64,000 bases of DNA. It comes from Melanocharis versteri. Lineage: Eukaryota > Chordata > Aves > Passeriformes > Melanocharitidae. The first letter of the stretch is position 1. Each line of letters begins with the position of its first letter. The stretch covers positions 345,074 to 409,073 of the forward strand of contig VZTG01003732.1 of the NCBI GenBank assembly GCA_013397845.1. Direction: 5' to 3'. Under the pieces are notes generated by a model, which made no database searches, was not told where the DNA came from, and saw only the letters and a program-made list of their open reading frames with translations. Position numbers and translations under genes: made by a program. Of the stretch, positions 44,981 to 56,413 are shown piece by piece.

Positions 44981-47900
44981 AGAAAGAATGTATGATTTGT
45001 GCATCTCAGACTCATAGCCCATGAGGAGGCATACTGCACGCTGTTACTGCTGAAAATCCCTCTGTACACCCAGTTCAGCTGGCATACTGTCTGGTGAAGG
45101 TGGTGAAGTCAGTGAGACAGGCCTTCCCTCACCCTCTACTCAAGATGTAATCACTGGAGTAGCCGGGTGTCTTTAATCTTTACTAGAAAGGAAACGTGTT
45201 CTCGTTTGTCACACAGAATCAAAGGATTTTATTGTGCAGCCAAAAGGAACAAAAACTCTGTTAAAGGAGAAAAAATCCCCCACCCTACTGAAGAGACAGA
45301 AAAGAAGAGAGAGGAGCCCACAGCAGTTACTGGATGAACTAATAAATTCAAAGCAAAAAAGGAGATCAAATTGGTATTAAGGGAGGGCTGTAAAAAGGGC
45401 TATAAGCTAAAGAAGAGAGATCGAGCAACCAGAGGTAAATACAAATCCCATGACAAATCTGAAATAAGATTTAGTGATATGGCAACGTAAAAAAGTCCCC
45501 AAGGCTGCATCACTGTGCATGTCCTTCAAAAAGAAAGCCAGAACACAGCCCACTTTGTTTCAGACAAGGGTTATGCAGGAGCCTGGCATGACGCTTATAC
45601 ATGCACCTGACCCCTGCCCCCACCATTAACTTTTAGAGAAAGATGGGTTTGGGAAGGTAGATCAGGGAAGGGTAACAGACTGATGAAACACCTTCTGAGG
45701 AATGGGACAGGATCTCTGCCAGCTTTAAAAGGCCAAAACATGCAATGCAGCAGGTGAGACAGACGATAAAAAGAAGTTACTTTAAATCTATTCCTCTCAA
45801 GGGAAAGTCAAATGTGAGTGTACCCCTGCTAGAGAACACAACTTTTTCTACAACCAGGAATTTTAGACTTATCTCATGCTAACAGCTCGCTCAACAATAA
45901 CATTTGAGAAAGTTTTTTCTGCAAAATGCGATTGTCTTCAGGACTCAAATGTAGGGCACTTACACAGATGACAACATCCAGCCTCCGAATTTACCTGGAA
46001 CACCTTGGCCATTTGGAAATCCTCCTACCTTCTTAGCACAAAAGCACCTTCCTCCTGGTACTCATTTTTCACCACATCTCTTATGCAAGCTCATTTGTTC
46101 CTTGTTTCCACGGCTTCCACACACGCACACCGAGGAAAGGAAAAGGCCAGCGGCGTGTGAGATAGCAGCGTGCTGTCCTCAGGCCTCTTACCAGGTTCAA
46201 ATAGATCATTGCTGCAGATTTATTAAACTCAAGTGGTTAACATTTCATTTTATGCTCGATACATTTAAACACAGCCATTCTTCCCCCGAGCCCAAAACAC
46301 TCACTGTTCTGCAGAAAAAATGCTTCCTATTCATGTTCCTCTAAATGACAGTCCGGGCTCGAGCCTCGGAGCAGCTTTTTCCCTGCTTTCCACGCTTATC
46401 TAGTCAAGGTCTCCTTAAAGCGCCTGTCCCCACAGATATAAATATAAGGAAAAACAGGCTTTCAGCCAGTCTGAAGCTACAGAATCAGATTTCTTAGACT
46501 ATTAGTCAACTTCATTAAGTGACTTCAAAAATAAAGGTCAAGCTTTTAATTTAAATTTTTCCTGGGTAAGCATTTGTTTCTAAATTTACCTTTTAAATAA
46601 TAACATTACAGAAACATGATAGGCAAGAGAGGTTGGGAGACAGCGACGGAAGTAGATACATGGTCATTAGGGAAATGGCAGAAAAGGAGAAAGAACAAAC
46701 CTGAAACTTTAAAATAAGCAGCTAAACAATCTTACGTGTTTTCAGACAGGATAAATGGAAGTACAGGTAAAATAGCCCATTAGAGAGCTTCAAAAGCAGT
46801 TAAGTGCATGTAACTCCTAAGTATTTTATGAGATCCACACAAAAAAAAAAAAAGAAGAGGAAGGAGAGAGATTTGCTGGAATCAGATCTAGCATGAAGAA
46901 CTGTAACTGATAAAAAGGAAGATGTCTAAGTACCTAAGCTTGAATGATTTCACATATACGCTGCAGGGGAAATGTTACGGCATGCAGCTTTATCAGAGCC
47001 TACCGACACAACAACCTCTCCCCAGGCACAGGTCTGAAGACATAATTTATGCATATGGCACCGAAAGCACATTGAAATATATCAGTATTACCATAAATTC
47101 TGGATATAACTCAATCTTCAGGTCATACATGTACACGTCTTTAAGAAAATCAAAATAAAACAAGGTACCAGCAGTCCTGCCAGCTTCAGGAACAACTCTT
47201 CAGCAATGAGCCAAGCAAAATGTTTTATTTGAGCTCAACATTTTTTATAACATACAAAGACTTTCTTAGACACATATGGAATCACTGTTACAAGCCCACA
47301 TGGATCTGACTAATCCATTTTCACAATTTTTACTTAACTTCTTTTTTTTTTTCTGTTTGGGTGACTTCAGTGAAAGAACTCTCTGTTAGACAAAGGCAGA
47401 AGGAATGCAATCAAGAGATTCTGTAAAGCTGAACTACAAGCAGCTGTGTGGAAAGATAAGATCCAGAAATATTTGAGAGGCAAGGAAACAACTTTATTAT
47501 CAAGCAAGGTCTACTTTTGTAAACCCCGATTTAGTCTTGTAAACAGTTGTAAAGCTCTTGTAAAATCCAAGACAAGGCAGAGAGACTTGAGCTGCTTTGC
47601 TACAATCAGATCCTAAAGAAAAAAAAAAAGGAAGAAAAAAAAGCCCAAATCCTAACCCTGTAAGTGATAAAGGAGCAGTAGATTTAAGAGATTATATAGG
47701 ATTTAATTTTCCAAATATATGCTGGAGGAGGTGATGCTTTGGGATGTATTAAAAAAAAAAAATCTGAGCATCAACACAACGGTGTCTTCTCAGCAGAAAG
47801 TTCACTATGCAAGAAGCAGAAATGAGACTTTTGCTTTGCTATCTCAAAATATCACAGAAAAGTTGGTGCACTTTTTTATTTCTGAGTACTTCAGATGCAT

Positions 47901-49926
47901 ATGGAAATCCTCCCTCTAGGTAAGTAAAAAGATAAACTAGACTATTCAACTAAAACAGAAAAACCCAGCCACGATGAGAGTGAAACCACACCTTACGGTT
48001 TCTTTCCTTCACAGCGGACGAAATACAACCTTTCTCAATAAGGGGTTACTAAAAAATCTCTAAAACTCCAAGTGTATGGTTTTTTACTAAGCTTCTAGGA
48101 AATCTATCTTCAATATGGTAATTTCCTATATATTGTAATTTGCTTTTCAGATACTAATTTTTTTACAATCTGAGCAGAGTGGGTAACACATCCTTCACTT
48201 CATGGATCACGAGCACTGGCAGGGTGAGAAAAGTTCACAAAGACTCAGCGTGGTCCCAGTGCTCACACTGCTGGAACAGAAGATGAAGACGAGTCCCATC
48301 TTGAATCCTGTCCTGTTGCTTGCCAAACCTGGACACACACAGACTCATGAAGTTTACACCAGGTGCAGGGGTTTCCTTTCTTGGACTATTCTAAAAGGCC
48401 TCCCTCCACATCCTCAGATGTACTTATGGTCAATTATAAACTGATAGAAAATATGTCAAAATATTTTGGTTTGGAACATGTATCTGGATAAAAATCCCTA
48501 ACTCCAGGAGCAAACTACTAAATCTATTTCTTTCTCTCCAGGCTTTTATTGGAAAGATCTCCCAGTTGATCTAGTTCTCTCCCATGGCTTTGTTGCAAAC
48601 CATCCCCACACCCTCACAGAAAAAGCTCAGCACAAAATTCAACCCTCACCACTCTCCAGTCCCCAAAATCAATTCTAGATGCCATTTGCTGCAGATTCTT
48701 GGTCATTCCAAGGACCTTCTACAGCAACAAGACTGGAATTGTACACAGCAGTTTTGTAAATGGAAGTCCACCAGAACTTTACAAAAAGGCATAGTAACTT
48801 CCTCAGATGTCTCCGCAGGGTCTGGGGTAGCTGGCAGTGTCTGGAACCCAGCCTTGTTAAAAACAGAGAGAGAGAAAAACATAACGTCCCTCTGTAACAC
48901 TCCTGCCTGCAAAACGCTGCCCAAAACATTGACTTCCCTAATTAAATTATCTCATTAGCATGAAAAGCAAACGAAAGAAAACCAATTGCCAAGAGCTGCC
49001 GTGTTAAAGGCCAGCTCGTGGAGGGTTTGTGCGGGAAGACTTGCACGGCAGAGCCGGTGGCCAGCACCTCGGCACAGGGGCTGGCAGGGTGACAGCTGGT
49101 GGCCAGGGTCCAGGGGTGTCTGCCGGGGACAGGTGGGGAGGGGAGACAGGCACACGACTGCATTTCTGCTGGGGAAATGGGCCATCTTCTCAAAACGCAT
49201 TAAGTGGCTGCCAGGACCTGACATACCTAATCTTGCCTAAGACTTCATAGTTAATAAAGCAGAAATGTAGAATAAGCTACTGTCAGTGTTGCCAAATGCC
49301 ACAAAGTAAATCTCACAAAATTTAATTAGCAGGATTTTGGCTCTTTTGGGGATGGTTTCTTAGGTGGGTGGGAGGGGTGGGAGCAGAAAGGGCTAGGTCT
49401 TCAAATTACATTTTGGACGAGGCAGGAGAAATTTCCTTTTATTTACGGCTATTCTCAATTTTCCAGGCCCTGATCAAGAAGGAAGACTGATCAATCAGTC
49501 AAAACTATAACAGGAGAAAGCTCTCTGCCAAGGTAAGGGTTAAATACAGTGTATTTTACAGCATAAGATCTCTGGATCACCTGTAGTGCTGCAAAATGCT
49601 GTAATAAAGAAAATGTACTTCAAATTTCCCTCTTAGAGGATATTTTTGGGTCATCCCACCCCGTCACTGTTCACATTTAAAAAGCTTCAGCCAGCACCAG
49701 GTGAAGTAATAGATTTTCTCTTCCAGGACTGATGTCCTCTGACCACACAGAATTTTCTGACACACATTTTGTTAAAAGGAGACATGTATCACTACCCCAA
49801 ATCAAGAGCACATGTACACTTACAGCACGAAACAGTCCCTAACCATCTGGTATACAAAAAGAGCCTATTCCATGCAAATTGCCTCAGGGGAAAAAAAAAA
49901 AAAAAAAAAAAAAAAAAAACATAAAA
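44981..49926. other. Long non-coding stretch without recognised gene
   Basis: Includes poly-A tracts near 46841 and 49891 and a GC-rich patch at about 49000-49190 with overlapping frames on both strands. No exon with matching splice sites, RNA gene or further mobile element was recognised. Presumed intron. Confidence 0.5.
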
Positions 49927-49951
49927 NNNNNNNNNNNNNNNNNNNNNNNNN
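49927..49951. other. Assembly gap (25 N)
   Basis: A run of N within a poly-A region, with long A runs on both sides. As with the first gap, homopolymer sequence is the likely cause. Confidence 0.99.
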
Positions 49952-49973
49952 AAAAAAAAAGAAGCAAACATTA

Positions 49974-50093
49974 AATCATAGAATCAGAGTCATTTAGGTT
50001 GCAAAAGACCTTTAAGATCACCGAATCCAACCATGAACCAGTGCCAAGTCCACCACTAAACCCTAAGTGCCCTATCTACGTGTCTTTTAAATT
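49974..50093 (-). mobile_element. CR1 LINE, 5'-truncated 3' end
   Basis: AATCATAGAATCAGAGTCAT, TTAGGTTGCAAAAGACC, TTTAAGATCACCGAATCC, CCAAGTCCACCACTAAACC, CTAAGTGCCCTATCTACG and TGTCTTTTAAAT give the standard order of a CR1 complement. Same subfamily type as the plus-strand copy at 30957-31372, whose TTTAGTGGTGG region is the counterpart. Confidence 0.94.
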
Positions 50094-51759
50094 TACTGAA
50101 CATGAGACTAGCACAGTCCATAGCAACAGGCACCCAAAGACCTTCAGGACTTTAACATGACTCAAGGCACACTGAGGTATGAAGGTGCAGTTATCCCAAT
50201 CCTCCAGTAAGTAAGTGAATTCCCAGAGACTACACAAGATCCCTGACCCACGGGGAATAATTACAGTTTTTCCAGTTTCTGGTGCCCTAAATGTGTGACT
50301 GTCACTAGCCTCCACTCACAAAGCCCCACAGGTTTGCTCTTCACTTAGGGAGACACCTGTATTCTTGCTGTACTTTTAGAGATCATGGCGAGTCTGGAGA
50401 GTTTCTCTGCGTATTTCCATCTTTTTGCTTCATGGCACTGTACCATTAGTACCAGTCCAACAGTACCAGGCTCCCCTGGTCCTGGCTGGAAATACTGCTC
50501 ACCCACAGACACCTGGGGCTTTCAGATCGAAACGTTCCCTTCTCAGTGCATGGCACTGAAGTTGGCCCGAGCCCATGTTATCTGTCCATCTGCAGTCACA
50601 GCTCATCACCTCTTGTGGACTAACCATGTTTCATAAAATGGATTGACTTTATTTTCAGCTGGTTCAATAGAGTAAGTATCACTTACATCCACTTGCTATT
50701 TTTGTTTTGTTTTGAAAGGCGATGCGTCAAGAACTAGGGGGACAGTGCCACCATCCTAATGAATTAATACCACAGCCAGTATCAAAGTTAACTGCATCTC
50801 TGCTTGCTCCTCTGCCTCTTAAAAGCTATTTCCGTTACTATTTCTTCCACCACCCTTTCTTGCTTCTCACTTAAAATTGGCCCAAGTGACTCATGTTTTT
50901 TCTTTTCAGCTGTTGGATAAAGGCTGTTTGGTGAATGCAGGAAATCAGCAGCCCACCTTTTCTAGGCCAGAGGTCTGCAGCTTTTAATTAGCTGCTTTAG
51001 AAGTAGCAGGATCAAATAAGAAACAGATCATGAGCCACTCATCGTATCCCTCTCAAGATAAGCTAGGTGATGTAGAACCTTTACTACAGAGAAATCAAAT
51101 CATGTTTGCCAAGCACTTATTTAAACATGCATTTAAGAATACCAAGAATCTAGTTTATAACTTGAAAACTACTAGATTTGCAAGCACTGGCCAAAATGTT
51201 TGCATTTTATCCTGAATAGCAATCATTTATTTTCATTTCACCAAAGCTGTCAAAAACTCTATATGGAGTCTTGTAGTGAGGCTGTTATATACATGCCAAA
51301 TGCCTGTATAGCAAACATCTGGACTTGCCTCTGTTCCAGGATTTGCCAAAGCATAAGTCTATCTATTGTTTTTTCTTGTGACTTTTATTTTTTTTCTCTC
51401 TCTGCTGTGCCTCAGGTCGTTTTTTCTTAAAATGAAATCATTAAAACAGGCAGAAAGAGCGGAGGAAGGAGGAGTAAGAAGAGCTGTAGCATCTGAGTAA
51501 TCTTCCAGTGGGACTAATTTTACTAAGTATTTGTGCTACTGCTACCAGTCAATCACTACAAGTATTATTGAGAAACTAAAAAAAAAAATAAAAACTAAAC
51601 CATATTTAGGAAAGAATACTGGCATAAAAAGAAGGAAAAACACATATGCTGTTCTATAAACTAGAAGCTCCGTTTACTGAAATGTCCTCAATATCAATAT
51701 AAAATGTATTAACATAAAAACCCAACTTGCTGTTCCCTTATTTTGCATTCATTTTACAT

Positions 51760-52000
51760 CCGTACTTCTCCGAGGCAACAGATCAGAATGGTGCATTGCC
51801 TTCCCCTCAGGCCAAGTGTAATAAACAGGCAGGTGTAATATAAGGCTGCAGTGTCTCAGCTCTCCTCCCCAACAATTGATCTTCCAGCCCAACGGTGTAA
51901 TTCTGTCTTGGTAGCTCCCTTCACATGCCTCATTCCTGATCGGTCAATTATTTCAAATCAAGCAGAATTAAAGTGTTATTTTTGTGAGGGAGGATGATAT
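51760..52000. promoter_or_regulatory. Candidate conserved non-coding element
   Basis: Complex sequence with AGGCCAAGTGTAATAAACAG, CAGGTGTAATATAAGGC, CCCAACGGTGTAATTC and TGATCGGTCAATTATTTC. A GTGTAAT word occurs three times within about 80 bp (near 51816, 51832 and 51895), which is the most concrete internal pattern. No coding signal. Confidence 0.28.
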
Positions 52001-53939
52001 TCACCAGTGACCAACGTGAAACTAATAAACTAATTTCCCTTTACTGCCTTGGGCAAAACAGAAAAATCCAGGTCTATGGGAGAAAGACAGCAGCTGTTTC
52101 ATCAGTATGTTGCCCAAATGTGTTTGCCATTTACTATCTTTAAATTGAATTTTTGCTCAGAGGACAATTTTGGGAACAGAAGACAACAAAAAGAAAACAA
52201 CAAAAAAGGCAGTGGTGAGGGTGTATGACTGAGGAAGACAGAGCTGTGCCTTGTAAGCTTCCTGAGAGGAAGGGACAGCACTCTCCCGTTCTCTGAAACA
52301 GAGCGTATTCCTCCTGCCAGTAGCAAATTTATCCAGTAGATGTCAACACCAGCAAAAAATATGTGTAAAGCCAACCTTAACAGCAACAGGAGTCACTTCA
52401 ATTTACAGCAGTGCATCAGAGGCCAGTTTAATATTTGGAAGCATCACATATTTATTTGCTACCGTCCCCTCCCTGCATCTTCCTGAACGGATCTGGCCTG
52501 GCTCATCTGTCCATAAACATATGTAGAGCAAAATAATTTGTTTTTTGCTTTTAGAATAATTTTGTCTGGTCTGCTGAAAAATTGCTGATGAGTATGTGAT
52601 TACTTTTGGATTGGATCGGATGAAATTTTTCTGAGGAGGAGCAGGGAGGAGGGTGGGAAAAATACTATGCGGTGCAAAGTGACTACTAGAAGCAAAAACT
52701 TCATAGTTACTAAATATAACCTGAAGAGGTCTGTTCCCTTCTGACCTTCCACTTGCGTGGTTAAGCAATGCAATGATTTCATGGATTTTGCTCCTTCCTC
52801 AAGAAGCTTCCCAGCCTACAAGAGTGAACTGCGATTCCCATGCTGACCCCAGGTCAACAGATACTTGTTGTTCCTGTGAAGTTTTTTTCTTGTTTTTCAG
52901 TACACCAAGGACAGCCTGGTGTAAGCCTTTTAGTGTTATTATCACTCAAAAGACTGCATTTGCTGACAAGTTTTAACCATGCAAAAACACAAGGCCATTG
53001 CTGTTGACACTTTTAAATCTACTATTAAGATCTGACTGTTTGAACAGCTTGTGTGTAGAATCTGAAGTACAGATTTCTGTTTCCTTTTTGTTTATTTTCA
53101 GATAAACCTTGTGTTTCTACTCTGCAATGTTTGCATTTGGCTGCTGAGCATGCAGTAACTGCATACATTATATGCATTGCTTAGAGACACTTTGCCTCAC
53201 AGCCCATCAGGTTTTTGGAATAGATGAAAAGAGAAGGGAAATAACAGATCATTTTCCTGATTGATTAATCTTTCTTCACATTGCCATTTCCCCATAAACA
53301 TGAGAAGGGTAACCAAAAGTATGTTGTGACATCTAATAGCGAGACGTTGAAGTAAATTATTTTACTACTGCTACAAAACTTACTACAGAGTTTGTTTTCA
53401 GAGATTTAAAACATAACAAGGAGACATACATGAAAACATTACAGAGACATCACTATGAGCAGTTATTCCTCACGTGCAAACCTTACAGCTTTTACAAGAA
53501 GCATCCATCCAATGATAGAGCTGCAGCATAACTAATCAGTCTGGCTTAAAATTCAGGCTCTCTGTGAAGGCACAAACAGTGGTCAAAGGCTGAGACTGTG
53601 AATTACGGTCATCTAAGCAATTCTTAGGCATCAACAGAAGCAGGCACGGGAAGATCAGGCACTGTGCTCCCCGTAAATAATCCGAACAGATGATGGCACT
53701 TGAGAGAACAAAGTCAGAGCTCTGAACACCAGGACAAAGCATCAAATGCCAAATCCAGCCCCATGTGGCGTGCGGCGCCAGCAGCACACCCCGTTTTGGG
53801 AAGCCACGTCCTGCTCCACAGCTCTGGGTGCCGGCACGTACTACCCAAGACAGAGCCATAAATAGTTTGGAGATAAGACGTATATCTTATGAGGCACACC
53901 GCAGTTTCACAGCCAGGGATGAGCAATTCTTTTAATTAC

Positions 53940-54075
53940 CGTCAGCATTTTCTCCGAATCCCCGTCTCAAAGAAGCGATGGAAACTTTTGATTTGCTGTG
54001 ACACCTTGATTGCCGCACGGATGAGTCACCACACCACTCCTGTTAGTCTTACGAATTTATAGATTTTTAGGCCAA
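53940..54075. promoter_or_regulatory. Candidate conserved non-coding element
   Basis: Short complex stretch with several CpGs and motif-like words: AAACTTTTGATTTGCTGTGA, CACCTTGATTGCCGCACGG, an AP-1-like GATGAGTCACC near 54021, and TTACGAATTTATAG. Inference from texture and motifs only. Confidence 0.25.
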
Positions 54076-54628
54076 AAAGCGCAGGAAGCTGTTACAATCG
54101 CTCTGCTCTGACTCTGAACAGCACAGCTCTCCTGGCTCATCCAGCAGCCTGCCTGCTGGGCACAAACAGGGACCAGGAATGTCGCACATAAAATTATAAT
54201 ACATGCCTAAGCTTGCCCGTAAGCACCACAACAGGTCCCTCTCAAAAAAAAAGGAAAAAACGTAAAATTATTGATCACTGAACTCATGTACCTGTCAACA
54301 TCTTTCTTCCTAGCAGTTTCTCTGACCTGGGGAGGCTGCAGGGATGGTGCCAAAGGGGGAGGCAGGGGTGGCTCTGTGCTGCCCACAGCCAGTTCCATGT
54401 CCCCACCGCAGGGAACCGCGGAGCGCCGCAGCCAAACTGGTGGGGCCTTTGTGAAACGTTCCTAGGAAAGGGCAAGAACACTGCACAGGCAATGAGGAAT
54501 AAGGAAAAAAAGTGTAAGAAACAGCCCTGCTGATACCAAGGTGAAAGAGGGAGGAGGGGGAGAAGGTGCTCCCAGTACTGGAGCAGGGGTGACCCTGCGG
54601 CCCATGGAGAGGACCATGATGGAAGCTG

Positions 54629-54938
54629 ATCATAGAATCATCATAGAATGGTTTGGGTTGGAAGTGACCTCAAAGATCCTCTATTTCCAACACCTCTTGC
54701 TATGGGCAGGGACACCTTCCACTATGCCAGGTTGCTCCAAGCCCCATCCAATCTGGCCTTGAACACTTCCAGGGATGGGGCATCCACAGCTTCTCTGGAC
54801 AACCTGTGCCAGTGTCTTGCCACCTTCACAGCAAAGAATTTCTTCCTAATATCTAATCTAAACCTACTCTCTTTTAGTTTAAAGTCATTACTCCTTGTCC
54901 TATTACTACATGCACTTGGAGGAAGTCCATCGCCAGCA
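54629..54938 (-). mobile_element. CR1 LINE, 5'-truncated 3' end
   Basis: ATCATAGAATCATCATAGAA, GGTTTGGGTTGGAAGTGACC, GGGACACCTTCCACTATGCC, AGGTTGCTCCAAGCCCCATC, TCCAGGGATGGGGCATCC, TTCTTCCTAATATCTAATCT and CTCCTTGTCCTATTACTAC form an almost complete series of the CR1 3' landmarks over about 310 bp. This is the best-preserved minus-strand copy in the window. Confidence 0.96.
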
Positions 54939-54967
54939 TTGTTGCTTTTTCCCCCAGACATCCACAC

Positions 54968-55105
54968 TGCAGCCTATGAAAGACCTCTCCTCATGGAGAG
55001 AAACTCATTCCATCCATGAAGCAGGATTCAGGAAGGAGCTGCAGCCTGTGGAGGAGGATCCATCCTGGAACAGGTTTATCTGGAGGAACTGCAGCCCTGC
55101 AGATT
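54968..55105 (+). repeat. Interspersed repeat fragment with internal units, class unassigned
   Basis: Degenerate units recur: CTGCAGCCTATGAAAGAC, GCTGCAGCCTGTGGAGG, AACTGCAGCCCTGCAG, and between them ATGGAGAGAAACTCATTCC, GAGGATCCATCCTGGAACAG. I recall similar runs of 'gcagcctgtgg...gga(c/t)ccatgctgga' in avian interspersed repeats, probably LTR-element related, but cannot assign the family. It starts about 30 bp beyond the CR1 copy. Confidence 0.45.
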
Positions 55106-55917
55106 TTTATTTTTTTTTCCAGAATCTCCCAAGGCAGTTCATGCATTCATTCTCTGTAGTAGGAGGGAGGAGGGACAGAAAGGACTGAGTATTTCTGTAT
55201 CTGCAATGTATTACTGTATTTATGAAAGACACCATGGAGAAGACCTCCTGCATCATTACAAAGGCTGGGTTTTGCTTAATTTCATGCTTTGAAGACATGT
55301 GCATTCCCAGTTTCCTTCACTTTTTTTTCCCTTGCATTCTATTATTATCTTTTTGCCTATCCACTTGTAAACAATTTCTAAGCTGACGTAAGTGAATGAG
55401 CTGCTTGGAATGATCTTCACAGATGGAGTGCTCTACCAGTTGCTTTCCTGAATAAAGTACATATCCATACCATTTCCTTAATCTTCTAGGTAAGTAATCA
55501 CATCCACTGAGGATGGATTAGACATAAACTTCGAAATAATGCCTGTCTATAACTAGATGTCTTATTTCCCAGCGTTCACATAATGGCCCCATTACATGTT
55601 TGATTACTGTGGCCAGGCTAAACAGAGCCATTTGTTTAGAACTTTCCTTTCTTTTCTTCTTTATTAGCAGAAAAGCCCAACTTTGTTTACTGAATCCTAC
55701 AATGTTCTGAAGGTATTTTCAATGTTCCTGAACACTGCCTCTGCTAATTCTTTAGAGACAGACTCTCCAGTGCATTTTGTTCAAAATTCTTAATACTCAA
55801 ATTTGCAAGATGTCCTTTCTTCTCTTGCTTTGGTCTTCCTTTCTAAAGTTACACTTTCTAGTAAAATTCTCCCACATAAGGTTACCCAGTTCCTTGTATT
55901 TTAAGACAATGGTAAGC
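55106..55917. other. Non-coding DNA, no gene recognised
   Basis: AT-rich unique sequence. No exon or repeat recognised. Confidence 0.5.
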
Positions 55918-56133
55918 ATTTATGTGGCACTCTTTGTCTTCAAAGCAATTTACAAACATTAAATATTTAATGCTCATGGCATTCCTATTACTCCCAACCT
56001 CATTTTACAGGTAGGGAAAGAGACTCACAGGTTAAGTGATTTTGTTTCAAGTCACATCACAAGTTACTGACAGATGTGAGACCAGAATATATGAGCTCCG
56101 ATTTTCAGTTCCGTACTCAAAACTAGACCAGCC
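55918..56133 (+). mobile_element. Ancient MIR/CORE-like SINE
   Basis: Clear landmark order: CAAAGCAATTTACAAACATT, TTTAATGCTCATGGCATTCC, CTCATTTTACAGGTAGGG, AGACTCACAGGTTAAGTGAT, TCACATCACAAGTTACTGAC and AAACTAGACCAGCC. These parallel the consensus words GCACTTTACAAACATT, CATTTTACAGATGGGGAAAC, GAGGTTAAGTGACTTG, CACACAGCAAGTCAGTGGC and CACTAGACCA of old amniote SINE/LINE tails. About 215 bp remain and divergence is moderate for such an old element. Confidence 0.68.
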
Positions 56134-56380
56134 TTGCACATCCACTTAAAATAATATAAATAATAATGAAAAACCTTGTTCTTGTTCAGAGAGGATTTAT
56201 CTCTTTTGAGGTTCTAAATACAACACAAAAAACCACATGAAAAGCACCCCAAAATGACCCAGGAGGGCAGCTACCAATCTTTGCAATGTATATCTTCCCT
56301 TGCCAGTGTTCTGGAGGAAAACCCACAATTGGACATTATCAGGAAAGCGGCCAGTGTGTTCCCAGGCATTTATATATAGC
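56134..56380. other. Non-coding spacer, no gene recognised
   Basis: Short unique stretch leading into the CA repeat. Nothing recognised. Confidence 0.5.

Positions 56381-56408
<28 letters not shown>
56381..56408. repeat. (CA)n microsatellite
   Basis: An uninterrupted run of 14 CA units, flanked by TATATAG on the left and TATATT on the right. Long pure dinucleotide arrays of this kind are often length-polymorphic. Confidence 0.97.

Positions 56409-56413
<5 letters not shown>

Larger units (their letters stand above)
50094..54628. other. Long non-coding stretch without recognised gene
   Basis: Presumed intron. Stretches at about 51760-52000 and 53940-54075 look like non-coding conserved DNA (separate entries). 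Open frames of up to 121 codons at 52403-52768 show no known domain. Confidence 0.5.

Noticed and set aside
47719..47925. Possible exon ending at a consensus AG|GTAAGT donor near 47920
   Set aside because: The donor is strong, but no comparable acceptor with a matching frame is evident and the encoded segment has no family resemblance. A similar isolated AG|GTAAGT occurs near 55490.
52403..52768. 121-codon open frame on the minus strand
   Set aside because: Unremarkable composition, no domain, no splice support.
54310..54633. 107-codon frame and a GC-rich segment just left of a CR1
   Set aside because: Overlapping frames on both strands and no family match. GC-rich sequence alone explains the lack of stops.
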